A stretch of DNA of 64,000 nucleotides from Candidatus Rifleibacteriota bacterium (GTDB lineage Bacteria; Muiribacteriota; Ozemobacteria; Ozemobacterales; Ozemobacteraceae): contig CAJOND010000028.1 of assembly GCA_905236675.1 (NCBI GenBank), positions 1-64,000 of the forward strand, in the 5' to 3' direction. A program made the position numbers and the translations under genes. Position 1 is the first letter of the stretch; each line of letters begins with the position of its first letter. Shown in pieces: positions 1 through 7,800 of this stretch. Below the pieces are notes generated by a model. The model saw only the letters and a list, made by a program, of their open reading frames with translations. It was not told where the DNA came from and searched no databases.

Positions 1-745
1 TTAAAAAGCCTTTTAAGCTAGAAAACTTAACCAATACCAAAATAGATCTTTAGAAGCTTCTGGATAACATCAACTAGAATCGGCTTTTTAGCATCAATGA
101 TTACCGATTCAATACTTAACTAGGTAACTTCAATAAATACTGAATTAATGCCTAATCTTAATGACTTAACCTAACAAACCTTGAACTAGTCTATAAAAGA
201 CTTACAACATAGATAAAACCTTGAATTATGGCTAATCTTATTAGGTTTAGAAGCTTCTGGATAATATCAACCAGAATCACTTTTAAAGCTTCAATAATAT
301 CTGATTCAATACTTAACTAGGTAACTTCAACAAATACTGATTTAAAGCCTAATCTGATAACTTGATGCTGCATCTGATTAAAGATGGTAAATCATTGATA
401 GAATCTGAATCTATGCTTAATCAGTTAGTTTTTTAACCAATAAGCCTTGAATCAGGCTTAATTAAAGGCTAATCTGAATGTTTTAACCTAATAAGCCTTG
501 AACAAGTCTATAAAAGTCTTATAACATAGATAAAGCCTTGAATTATGGCTAATCTGACTAGTTTTAGAAGCTTCTGGATAATATCAAACAGAATCACTTT
601 TAAAGCTTCAATAATTACCGATTCAATACTTAATCTGATAACTTCAACAAAATAGCCTTAAATAAGGTTTAAAAAGCCTTTTAAGCTAGAAAACTTAACC
701 AATACCAAAATAGATCTTTAGAAGCTTCTCGGCTTTTAAGCATCA
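1..745. repeat. Degenerate long-period direct repeat field, non-coding
   Basis: No convincing gene lies in this AT-rich stretch. The first 61 bases recur at 669-729. A block starting TAGAAGCTTCTGG occurs at 51, 248 and 565, with a shortened copy at 719, and is followed each time by similar text (GATTCAATACTTAA, then AACTTCAA). A second block starting CCTTGAAC at about 179 recurs at about 497, so a higher-order unit of about 318 bp is present. AGAAGCTTCT inside the blocks is a perfect palindrome. Copies differ by scattered substitutions and indels, so the array is old. The first copy begins at the window edge, so the field probably extends upstream. It adjoins Mu-like genes and may be part of that element. 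Confidence 0.75.
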
Positions 746-770
746 ACAATAATTGATTTTAATAAAAATA

Positions 771-784
771 GTGAAGTACTTCAC
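771..784. promoter_or_regulatory. 14-bp perfect palindrome, possible operator
   Basis: GTGAAGTACTTCAC reads the same on both strands and lies 65 bp upstream of the coiled-coil gene at 849. Its position and symmetry fit a dimeric regulator site. The neighbouring Mor-like and Mu-repressor-like proteins are candidate ligands, but nothing in the sequence links them to it directly. Confidence 0.4.
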
Positions 785-848
785 AATAAGAAAAAGAAAT
801 ATTTCGGTTTATTTTAATAATGTAAATACTTATTTAAGGAGAATTTTT

Positions 849-1676
849 ATGACTACTTATAAAAAAGATTTTGGAATTTTTGGAATTGTAACGGAAGATA
901 AAAAAAAGGAGAATACAAATAAAATCATGAATGATACAATACAAACGCAAAATGATATTGAAAGTATAATAAAAGATATTGAGGCTATAGACAATGCTAT
1001 TAATGAGCAAATACAAAAAAAATCTTTAATAGAAGCAAATAAACCTGTAGGACTAGATCAAACAAAAGAAGAGGTTTTAGCAAAAATTGCTTTAAAAGAA
1101 GCTGACGAAAAAGATTTGATAGAATTTGATAAAAATTTTGAAAAATTCAATAAATCCATTGAAAAATATCGAAAAGAAGCATCAATAATAGAAAAAACAA
1201 TTGTAGGTCTTAATACAAGAAAAGATGTTAGCAATAAACATTTATCTGATTTGAAACTTAAATCAAAAGAAAAAATGCTTGCATTCCTTTACAATGAGCT
1301 TAAAAAGATGGGTATAGAATATAAAAAAGCAATAGAATCTATGCTTAATCTTTATAGAAAATTATATAGCTATTGCGAATTGAAGAACAGATTAGCATCT
1401 AAATATAAAAAAGATTTTGAATTGTCTAATATTGCGGATTCTGAAGGCAAATACAAATATAATATTGACAAAGATGTATTGCTTTCTGGGAAAAGTAATG
1501 CTGTCGGTTGTGAAATAAGAATACCTATGTTTAACCTACCAGTTTTTAAAGATTTATTAAAAGATAATCCTTTCGGTTTTTTCCCTTGTATAAATCTCTA
1601 TTCAGACGAAACACTAGAAGCCATAAAAGAAGAATTAAAGATTAACGGTATTGATTATGACTTGATTTGTGGGTGA
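849..1676 (+). CDS. Coiled-coil protein of a Mu-like element, function unknown
   Basis: 275 residues. I do not recognise a family. About residues 25-165 are Lys/Glu/Asn/Ile-rich with heptad spacing and are probably coiled coil. The C-terminal 100 residues are more globular, with IPMFNLPVF and FGFFPCINLYSD segments. The ATG at 849 is chosen because AAGGAGAA sits 5 nt before it; a longer reading from 753 has no ribosome site and would run into the repeat field. The stop is 4 nt before the Mor-like gene, so the two are probably co-transcribed. Position and coiled-coil character recall small phage accessory proteins (Mu Gam is also coiled coil), but no Gam-specific motif is visible. Confidence 0.75.
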   Translation: MTTYKKDFGIFGIVTEDKKKENTNKIMNDTIQTQNDIESIIKDIEAIDNAINEQIQKKSLIEANKPVGLDQTKEEVLAKIALKEADEKDLIEFDKNFEKFNKSIEKYRKEASIIEKTIVGLNTRKDVSNKHLSDLKLKSKEKMLAFLYNELKKMGIEYKKAIESMLNLYRKLYSYCELKNRLASKYKKDFELSNIADSEGKYKYNIDKDVLLSGKSNAVGCEIRIPMFNLPVFKDLLKDNPFGFFPCINLYSDETLEAIKEELKINGIDYDLICG

Positions 1677-1680
1677 AATA

Positions 1681-2004
1681 ATGGAATTAATAGAAATTGT
1701 TACTCGTATTTTATCCTCTATTCTATTAGATAAAGGACTTAGTGAAGAAGAAGCAGCTGATATTTCAGAACATTTCGCTTGCAGATTAGGCAAGGAATGC
1801 GGAGGAGAATATATTTATCTCCCAAAAGACTTACAAACATGGACTAGAAGAAATAAAGAAATTGCAAAAACCTTTTACGAAGAATCTGAAGATTCAATAG
1901 TCAAAAAACTATCTAAAAAATACGGTTTAACAACAAGGCGAATATACCAGATTTTGAAAAGCTACGAAGATAAACAAAATAGGAATAAAAACAATGACAA
2001 GTAA
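1681..2004 (+). CDS. Mor family transcriptional activator
   Basis: 107 residues matching the Mor/C activator family of phage Mu, which switches on middle or late phage transcription by binding as a dimer upstream of the -35 region. Residues 1-35 form the helical dimerisation part (GLSEEEAADISEHFA). GGEYIYLPK marks the beta-strand linker typical of Mor. The C-terminal helix-turn-helix reads KLSKKYGLTTRRIYQILKS. A GTG at 1669 would add four residues; the ATG at 1681 gives the usual Mor length. It is tightly linked to the coiled-coil gene and overlaps the next small gene by 11 bp. The family call is secure; the target promoter is unknown, though the promoter at 2344-2372 is an obvious candidate. 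Confidence 0.9.
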   Translation: MELIEIVTRILSSILLDKGLSEEEAADISEHFACRLGKECGGEYIYLPKDLQTWTRRNKEIAKTFYEESEDSIVKKLSKKYGLTTRRIYQILKSYEDKQNRNKNNDK

Positions 2005-2146
2005 ATTTAACAATGCTTTAACGATTATTAGAGACTTTTTTCATAAAGCTATGATTATCAATGGATTACCAGAGGAAAAGGCTAATAAAATATGTTCTGT
2101 GGCTGTTGATGCTCTTGATAAATGTGCTAGTTATTCAAAAAGATAG
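1994..2146 (+). CDS. 50-residue Mor N-terminal-domain paralogue
   Basis: A small gene starting inside the end of the Mor-like gene (ATG at 1994). Its core, AMIINGLPEEKANKICSVAV, aligns with the N-terminal half of the Mor-like protein (LLDKGLSEEEAADISEHFA) and with the next small protein. It stops before the beta linker and has no helix-turn-helix. It could dimerise with the full-length activator and block it, or be a family-specific partner. I infer this from the alignment and gene order. The three genes in a row argue against chance. Confidence 0.65.
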   Translation: MTSKFNNALTIIRDFFHKAMIINGLPEEKANKICSVAVDALDKCASYSKR

Positions 2147-2178
2147 GTTATTAAGCTAATGAAAGGTTTATATTGTTT

Positions 2179-2328
2179 ATGGTAAACAAATATATTGAGC
2201 CATTGGCTTATATTACAAATATGTTTTATGAAGTAATGATAGCTAATGGCTTATCTGATAATGAAGCTAAAAATATTTGTTCTATTGCTCTTGATGGTAT
2301 TTGTCGATACCTTATCAGTATATGTTAA
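2179..2328 (+). CDS. 49-residue Mor N-terminal-domain paralogue
   Basis: Second tiny paralogue. Residues 13-40 contain VMIANGLSDNEAKNICSIAL, which lines up with AMIINGLPEEKANKICSVAV of the preceding gene at nearly every core position. It lacks the DNA-binding C-terminus of Mor. AAAGG lies about 12 nt before the ATG. It ends 15 nt before the -35 box of the next promoter. Its role is unknown; a dominant-negative or heterodimeric partner of the Mor-like activator is the simplest idea. Confidence 0.6.
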   Translation: MVNKYIEPLAYITNMFYEVMIANGLSDNEAKNICSIALDGICRYLISIC

Positions 2329-2343
2329 AAACAATTTTCTGAA

Positions 2344-2372
2344 TTGACGAAAAAAAGTTTTTAATATATACT
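2344..2372 (+). promoter_or_regulatory. Sigma-70 promoter for the structured RNA
   Basis: TTGACG at 2344-2349 and TATACT at 2367-2372 are separated by exactly 17 nt. The expected start point is near 2379, the first base of the structured RNA. It is one of the best promoter matches in the window. Confidence 0.75.
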
Positions 2373-2378
2373 AATAAA

Positions 2379-2540
2379 GGTGACTCAAAACACCGATACA
2401 TAACAAGCAGTAAATCACTCCTGACTGAGCGATTATTATTTTTAGGCAGATATTGCCGGGAGTAGGCTAATACAATACCCTTTTAGGGGAATAGGTCTGA
2501 CCGCCTTGTTACGGTTTTGAGCTCCCGGCTTTTTGCTTTT
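2379..2540 (+). ncRNA. Candidate structured RNA with pseudoknot and intrinsic terminator
   Basis: About 160 nt from the predicted start to a T-rich end. Visible pairings: 2384-2391 CTCAAAAC with 2514-2521 GTTTTGAG; 2402-2407 AACAAG with 2505-2510 CTTGTT; hairpin 2413-2420 with 2427-2434 (AATCACTC/GAGCGATT, one mismatch); 2464-2467 AGGC with 2503-2506 GCCT; and 2455-2462 GCCGGGAG with 2522-2529 CTCCCGGC followed by TTTTTGCTTTT. The last helix crosses the first, so the two form a pseudoknot or alternate, as in a switch. A competing GGCA/TGCC hairpin (2445-2457) overlaps the terminator arm. It may be a free small RNA or a leader controlling the gene at 2580. I do not recognise it as any known class. 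Confidence 0.6.
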
Positions 2541-2579
2541 AGTGCAGAAGTCATCAAAAAATAACAAGGATTTTTTATC

Positions 2580-2834
2580 ATGTCACAATCTACAAACTCA
2601 AAAAATGAAAAGTTGGTTATTCTCAAAAACAAGGATTATTTCTATAATCTAGCAGATGAGCGATACCAAATTATAGAATCATTAGAGGCTATTTCTGATT
2701 TAATGATTCCAGAATCTGATTTGCACGTAGTAAATAGAGAAAAATTATCTTGTTTATTAGGTTATTTGTCTAAAAGACTAATGGTAATTACCGAAGAAAT
2801 AGATAATAATGAAGAAACACAAAAAGCAGCATAA
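2580..2834 (+). CDS. 84-residue hypothetical protein downstream of the structured RNA
   Basis: A short, mostly helical, acidic protein with no recognised domain. The C-terminal half (SCLLGYLSKRLMVITEEID) looks like an amphipathic helix. An AAGGA ribosome site lies 10 nt before the ATG. It is framed by the RNA's terminator-like helix upstream and a strong terminator downstream. It therefore forms a single-gene unit, possibly controlled by the upstream RNA. Gene length and neighbours suggest a phage or mobile-element accessory protein. Confidence 0.65.
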   Translation: MSQSTNSKNEKLVILKNKDYFYNLADERYQIIESLEAISDLMIPESDLHVVNREKLSCLLGYLSKRLMVITEEIDNNEETQKAA

Positions 2835-2861
2835 TTAAAGTTTAATAAACTTTTACTCAAG

Positions 2862-2895
2862 AAAAGGCTATAAATCTAGGTTTATAGCCTTTTTT
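2862..2895 (+). terminator. Intrinsic terminator
   Basis: AAAGGCTATAAA pairs perfectly with TTTATAGCC plus T-run across a 6-nt loop. It closes the transcript of the 84-residue protein before the Mu-repressor-like gene. Confidence 0.85.
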
Positions 2896-2935
2896 ATAAC
2901 AATCAAGCAAATTAATAAAAAAAAGGGGGTAAATA

Positions 2936-3493
2936 ATGGAAAAGATAGATTATATAATGGGCTATTATACAATAAAAGAATTAATAGGGTTAAATGGATT
3001 GCCTAAAACTTCACAAGGAATTTTGAAAAAAGCAAAAAAGGAAAGTTGGCAAAAAATAAGTATTAACAAAAAATCTTGTGCTTATGCTATAAGCTCTTTA
3101 CCGAGTGATGCCCAAAGAGATTTAATCATCAAGAAATATAACGAAGAAAAAGTTGAATTGGAAAAGAAAAAAAATGAATTAGAGAAATTATACTGCGAAA
3201 GTCTAAATTATTTTGAACAAAAGTATTATGATTCCTATAACCAAGAAAAGTTTTTGTCTAGTGGTTTTGAAATGTTTTTTATAAGGTCTAAAATGGAAAT
3301 TCTTTTAAATTTTGAATTATATAAACAAACTGATTGCGGGCATTATCCGCAAAGTTTTGTAAAGAAATATAATAATAACCAAATTAAAATTTTTAAGTGG
3401 GTAAAAATATTAATACCTAAAATATCATGGAGAGATTTAGCTGAATGGTATGGTTTTATTTCAAAATGTGATTTATTATCTTTAGGCAAATAA
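2936..3493 (+). CDS. MuA/Mu-repressor-type DNA-binding protein without transposase core
   Basis: 185 residues. Residues 9-65 match the N-terminal winged-helix DNA-binding domain shared by Mu transposase A and Mu repressor c: a YYTIKELIGLNGLPKT opening, QGILKKAKKESW, and AISSLPSDAQRDLI. After a coiled-coil segment (about 65-85) the rest has no RNase H-like DDE core. Its length is close to that of Mu repressor c (196 residues), so it is either a repressor-type regulator or a transposase truncated to its DNA-binding head. The ribosome site AAGGGGG is strong. It lies next to tandem repeats at 3621-3655 that could be its binding sites. Confidence 0.8.
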   Translation: MEKIDYIMGYYTIKELIGLNGLPKTSQGILKKAKKESWQKISINKKSCAYAISSLPSDAQRDLIIKKYNEEKVELEKKKNELEKLYCESLNYFEQKYYDSYNQEKFLSSGFEMFFIRSKMEILLNFELYKQTDCGHYPQSFVKKYNNNQIKIFKWVKILIPKISWRDLAEWYGFISKCDLLSLGK

Positions 3494-3620
3494 CTTTTTT
3501 ATTCCTTGCTAAACTACTTGATTAGCTAAAATCGAGGCATTATATATACTGTAAATCGCATTGTAAAAGGCTGGTCGAGATTAAATATAAAAATGGCGAG
3601 AAAAAAAACTAATTTTTTTT

Positions 3621-3670
3621 ATTGTCAAACCATCTGACTACAATTGTCAAACCATGTGTCGTGTTACACA
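3621..3670 (+). mobile_element. Possible right end of the Mu-like element
   Basis: ATTGTCAAACCAT occurs at 3621-3633 and again at 3643-3655, so copies start exactly 22 bp apart. They are followed by TGTGTCGTGTTACACA, which ends in CA. Mu-family ends carry several MuA-binding sites of about 22 bp placed side by side and finish in CA, so this pattern fits a transposase end. After it the gene content changes to non-phage genes. The matching left end would lie outside the window, so the call is an inference. Confidence 0.4.
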
Positions 3671-3683
3671 TTAGGAGGAATAA

Positions 3684-4628
3684 ATGAAAAGCTATAATTA
3701 TATAAGTATTATTGTTGCAATGATTTTGTTTGTTTTGCTATCCGGATATAATCTTATGGCAGAAAATTCTGTTGAACCAAATTTTGAAGACTCATTAACT
3801 GAAGTTTATTTAGTTGAACCTTTAAGAAGTATCTTTCAAAATCCGTCAAAAATACAGTTCCATATTGTTAAAAATCAATCTAATGATTCTAAAGAGTTAA
3901 GTTATGCATCAAATGATGAAAAGGTTATTAAAAATTACGCTAGACCTTATAACCTTGATTTTTATTATTTAATTAAAAAGAAAGCTGATTATACTGGAAA
4001 AGATATAATAGAAGTTAAGAGTTCTTTTGAAGAATATGGTAAGCCTATAATCAGGCTATATTTCAATGATGAAGGTAAGCGTGCTCTCTTTGAACTTACT
4101 AAGAATAATATTGGAAATAATTTGGCTTTAGTAATAGATGATATTGCTATTACTGCACCACGTATTCATTCTCCTGTAACTGATGGTATTTTAATTATCA
4201 ATTATATTATTGATGGTAGTTTTCCTAGAACAATGACTACGAACTATTTAACTAGCAATGAACAAAAAATGAGTTTTCATATTGTAGAAAAAGAGGCTGA
4301 TTCTGTTGAAGGTATAGGAGAGATATCTAACGATGAGATTATTCTTAGAAATCCTATAGACAGCAAAAAAGCTGTTTTTTACAAGTTAAAAAAAGCAAAT
4401 GCTGTTAGTGAAAACGATATTTTAGGATCTAACTGTCTTTTCGGTTCTAAAGATTATCAAGTTATTATGATTGAGTTTAATGATAAGGGTAAAACGGAAT
4501 TATTAAAATTGTTAAAAGAAAATATTGGCAAAAAGCTTGCATTAGTAGCTGATAATATAGTTTATAGCTCATCTAAAATAACTTCTGATAAAATACAGGG
4601 GTTTGTTCACTTTAGAATAGAAAAGTAA
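3684..4628 (+). CDS. Exported protein with two SecD P1-head-like domains
   Basis: 314 residues with a signal peptide (residues 1-26, ending NLMAEN). Two copies of a SecD periplasmic P1-head-like fold follow. Copy one, about residues 90-175, reads IRLYFNDEGKRALFELTKNNIG then LALVIDDIAITAPRI. Copy two, about 220-312, reads IMIEFNDKGKTELLKLLKEN then LALVADNIVYSS. In SecD the same fold sits between transmembrane segments of the translocon; here no membrane segments follow, so this is a free periplasmic protein. The ribosome site TTAGGAGG is excellent. It is a stand-alone unit just after the putative element end. What it binds is unknown. Confidence 0.75.
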   Translation: MKSYNYISIIVAMILFVLLSGYNLMAENSVEPNFEDSLTEVYLVEPLRSIFQNPSKIQFHIVKNQSNDSKELSYASNDEKVIKNYARPYNLDFYYLIKKKADYTGKDIIEVKSSFEEYGKPIIRLYFNDEGKRALFELTKNNIGNNLALVIDDIAITAPRIHSPVTDGILIINYIIDGSFPRTMTTNYLTSNEQKMSFHIVEKEADSVEGIGEISNDEIILRNPIDSKKAVFYKLKKANAVSENDILGSNCLFGSKDYQVIMIEFNDKGKTELLKLLKENIGKKLALVADNIVYSSSKITSDKIQGFVHFRIEK

Positions 4629-4630
4629 TA

Positions 4631-4710
4631 AGATGGAAGATGGAAGCTAGAAGAATTTTCTATAGTCTTTTTTTATCTTTTATTTCCCTTCTCCCTTTCT
4701 CCCTCTTCCC
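4631..4710. repeat. Purine-rich/pyrimidine-rich fold-back repeat
   Basis: GATGGAAGATGGAAG is followed within 40 bp by TTTTATCTTTTATTTCCC and CTCCC-rich text, so a purine arm faces a pyrimidine arm. The same architecture recurs near 18126, 43424 and 43908. It lies between the SecD-like gene and the nifJ promoter. Confidence 0.5.
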
Positions 4711-4730
4711 TAATCCCTTTCCTAAAAAAC

Positions 4731-4759
4731 TTGACTTGTTTTATTCTTTGCCTTAAACT
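4731..4759 (+). promoter_or_regulatory. Probable nifJ promoter
   Basis: TTGACT at 4731-4736 and TAAACT at 4754-4759 with a 17-nt spacer. A transcript would begin near 4766, leaving a leader of about 67 nt before the GTG start at 4833. Confidence 0.55.
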
Positions 4760-4832
4760 TTCTGCTAGTAAAAAAATGGTTCAGATTTTTTATCGCTGAA
4801 ACCAAATATATTTAAGGTCAGGAGTGCATAAC

Positions 4833-7800
4833 GTGACTACCAAGACTTATGCCATGATGGATGGCAACGAAGCCACCGCTCGTATTGCTCACAAAGTTAA
4901 CGAAGTAATAGCTATTTATCCTATTACTCCATCAAGCACCATGGGTGAACATGCTGATGCTTTTTCAGCTGCAGGTATGACTAACATTTGGGGAACTGTT
5001 CCAAGTGTTTATGAAATGCAGTCAGAAGGCGGCGCTGTAGGCGCTGTTCACGGTTCTTTAGCAACTGGTGCTCTTACTACTACTTTTACCGCTTCTCAGG
5101 GCTTGTTATTAATGATTCCTAACATGTATAAAATTGCTGGTGAATTGACTCCAACAGTTTTCCATGTTACTGCTCGTTCAATAGCTTGTCAGGGTCTCTC
5201 AATATTTGGTGACCACGGCGATGTTATGGCTTGCCGTCAGACTGGTTTTGCAATGTTGTCTTCTAACTCAGTTCAGGAAGCTCACGACTTTGCTCTTATC
5301 GCTCAGGCAGCTACTCTTGAAGCCCGCGTTCCATTTATGCACTTCTTCGATGGTTTCAGAACTTCTCACGAAGTTAACAAAATCGAAACAATTGATGATG
5401 AAACCATCAGAGCTATGATTGATGATGATTTAGTTATGGCTCACAGAGCTCGCGGTTTGAACCCAGAAAAACCAACAATTCGTGGTACTGCTCAGAACCC
5501 AGACGTTTACTTCCAGGGTCGTGAAACAGTTAACCCATATTATCTTAAGACTCCAGAAATCGTTCAGAAAGCTATGGATAAACTTGGCGGAATGACTGGA
5601 CGTAACTATAAGATTTATGAATATGTTGGTGCTCCAGATGCAGAAAGAATCATAGTTATCATGGGTTCTGGCGCTGAAACAGTTCATGAAGTTGCTGAAT
5701 ACCTCAATGCAAAAGGCGAAAAGGTCGGTCTAGTTAAAGTTAGATTGTTCAGACCTTTCAGCGCAAAAGACTTCATCAAAGCTTTCCCAAAGACAACTAA
5801 GAAAGTTGCCGTTATGGATAGAACCAAAGAACCAGGTGCTGCTGGTGAACCTCTTTACATCGATGTAAGAAACAGCATCGGTGAAGCAATGGAAGAAGGA
5901 CTTGCTCCATTCACTTCTTGGCCAAAGGTTGTTGGTGGCCGCTATGGTTTAGGTTCAAAAGACTTCACTCCAGATCAGGTTATTGCTATATATGATAACC
6001 TCAAAGCTGACAAGCCAAAGAATCATTTCACAGTTGGTATTATTGATGACGTTTGCAACACCAGCCTTCCAATGGGCGAAGTAATCGAAACCGGCGATCC
6101 AACTACATTCTCTGCAATGTTCTATGGTATGGGTTCTGATGGTACTGTTGGTGCTAACAAAGACTCTATCAAAGTTATCGGTACTAACGCAAAAGACTAT
6201 GCTCAAGGTTATTTCGTTTATGACTCAAAGAAATCTGGCAGCATGACCATTTCTCACTTGAGATTTGGTGATAAACCTCTCCACTGCCCATATTTGATTT
6301 CTCATGCTGACTTCGTAGCTTGCCATAACTTCTCATTCATCGAAAAGTACAATATGGTTAAGCCTCTTAAGAAGGGTGGCAACTTCCTTCTCGAAACTGA
6401 ATACAGTGCTGACGAAGTTTGGGAACACCTCCCAGTTGAAACTCAAGAAGAACTTATTAAGAAACAGGCTAAACTCTATGTAATCGATGCTAACAAGCTT
6501 GCTAGAGAAATTGGTCTCGGTGGCCGCATTAACATCATTATGCAGACTTGTTTCTTCAAGATTTCTGAAGACAAGATTATGCCAGAAGAAATGTTCAAAG
6601 AACTTCAGAAAAAGGCTGTTAAGAAGACTTACGGCAAGAAGGGCGATGAAGTCGTTAAGATGAACTGCGATGCAATCGACAAAGCTCTTGAAAACTTGCA
6701 CGAAGTTAAGATTCCAGCAAAAGCAACTTCTACTGAACACATTAAGAAATCAATGCATGTTGAAGATGCTCCAGCAGAAATCAAAGAACTTGTTAGCGGC
6801 GTTCTTGAACCAATCCTTGCTGGTAACGGCGATGCAATCAAAGTTAGCCAGATGCCAGACGATGGTACTTATCCAACAGGCACTAGCCAGTTAGAAAAAC
6901 GTAACGTAGGTCTTGATATTCCTGTTTGGAATCCAGAAGCTTGTGCTCAGTGCGGTCAGTGTTCTGCTGTATGTCCACACGCTGCAATCAGAATGAAGAT
7001 TTACGAACCAAAATATGCAGAAAAAGCTCCTGCTACATTCAAGGCTGTTGCTGCTAAGGGCATCAAAGACGATATGAAGTTCACTCTTCAGGTTGCTGCA
7101 GAAGATTGTACTGGTTGTGGTCTCTGCGTTGGTATTTGTCCTCTCAAAGCTAAGGGCGTTATCACTATGGCTCACAAGACTCAGGAAATGCGCGAAGCTG
7201 AAGCTGCCAACTGGAAGCACTTCACTGAAGTTATTCCTGAAACCGACCGCAAGTATATCAATATGAACCTCATTAAGGGTTCTCAGCTTGTTAAACCTTT
7301 GATTGAATTCTCTGGTGCTTGTGCTGGTTGTGGTGAAACTGCTTACATCAAGTTGCTCACTCAAATCTGCGGTGACAGACTTATGATAGCTAACGCTACT
7401 GGTTGTTCTTCAATCTATGGTGCTAACCTCCCAACAACTCCATATTGTAAGAATGAAAAGGGTCACGGTCCTGCCTGGGCTAACAGCTTGTTCGAAGACA
7501 ACGCTGAATTCGGTCTTGGTATGAGACTTGCCGCTGACAAGATGATGCAGGAAGCTAAAGAACTCTTGAAGAAAGTTCTTGATAATCCAGAAGGAAAAGC
7601 AGAAGTTAAGGCTCTTGCCGAAAAACTTATGAACAATCCTCAGAAGACTTCTGAAGAAATCGAAGCTCAGCGTGGTTATGTTGCTGAATTGAAGAAGCTT
7701 ATTGGTGATTGTAGCTGCGGTTGTGAAACTGGCAAACGTCTTGCTAAGGTTGCTGACTACTTGATTAAACGTTCTGTATGGGTAATCGGTGGTGACGGTT

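Noticed and set aside
1-745. CRISPR array
   Set aside because: Repeats are of unequal length, diverged and not separated by unique spacers of constant size; no cas genes are present.
2379-2540. Hammerhead ribozyme or retron RNA
   Set aside because: CTGACTGA resembles a hammerhead core only loosely and the GAAA partner is missing; no reverse transcriptase is nearby.
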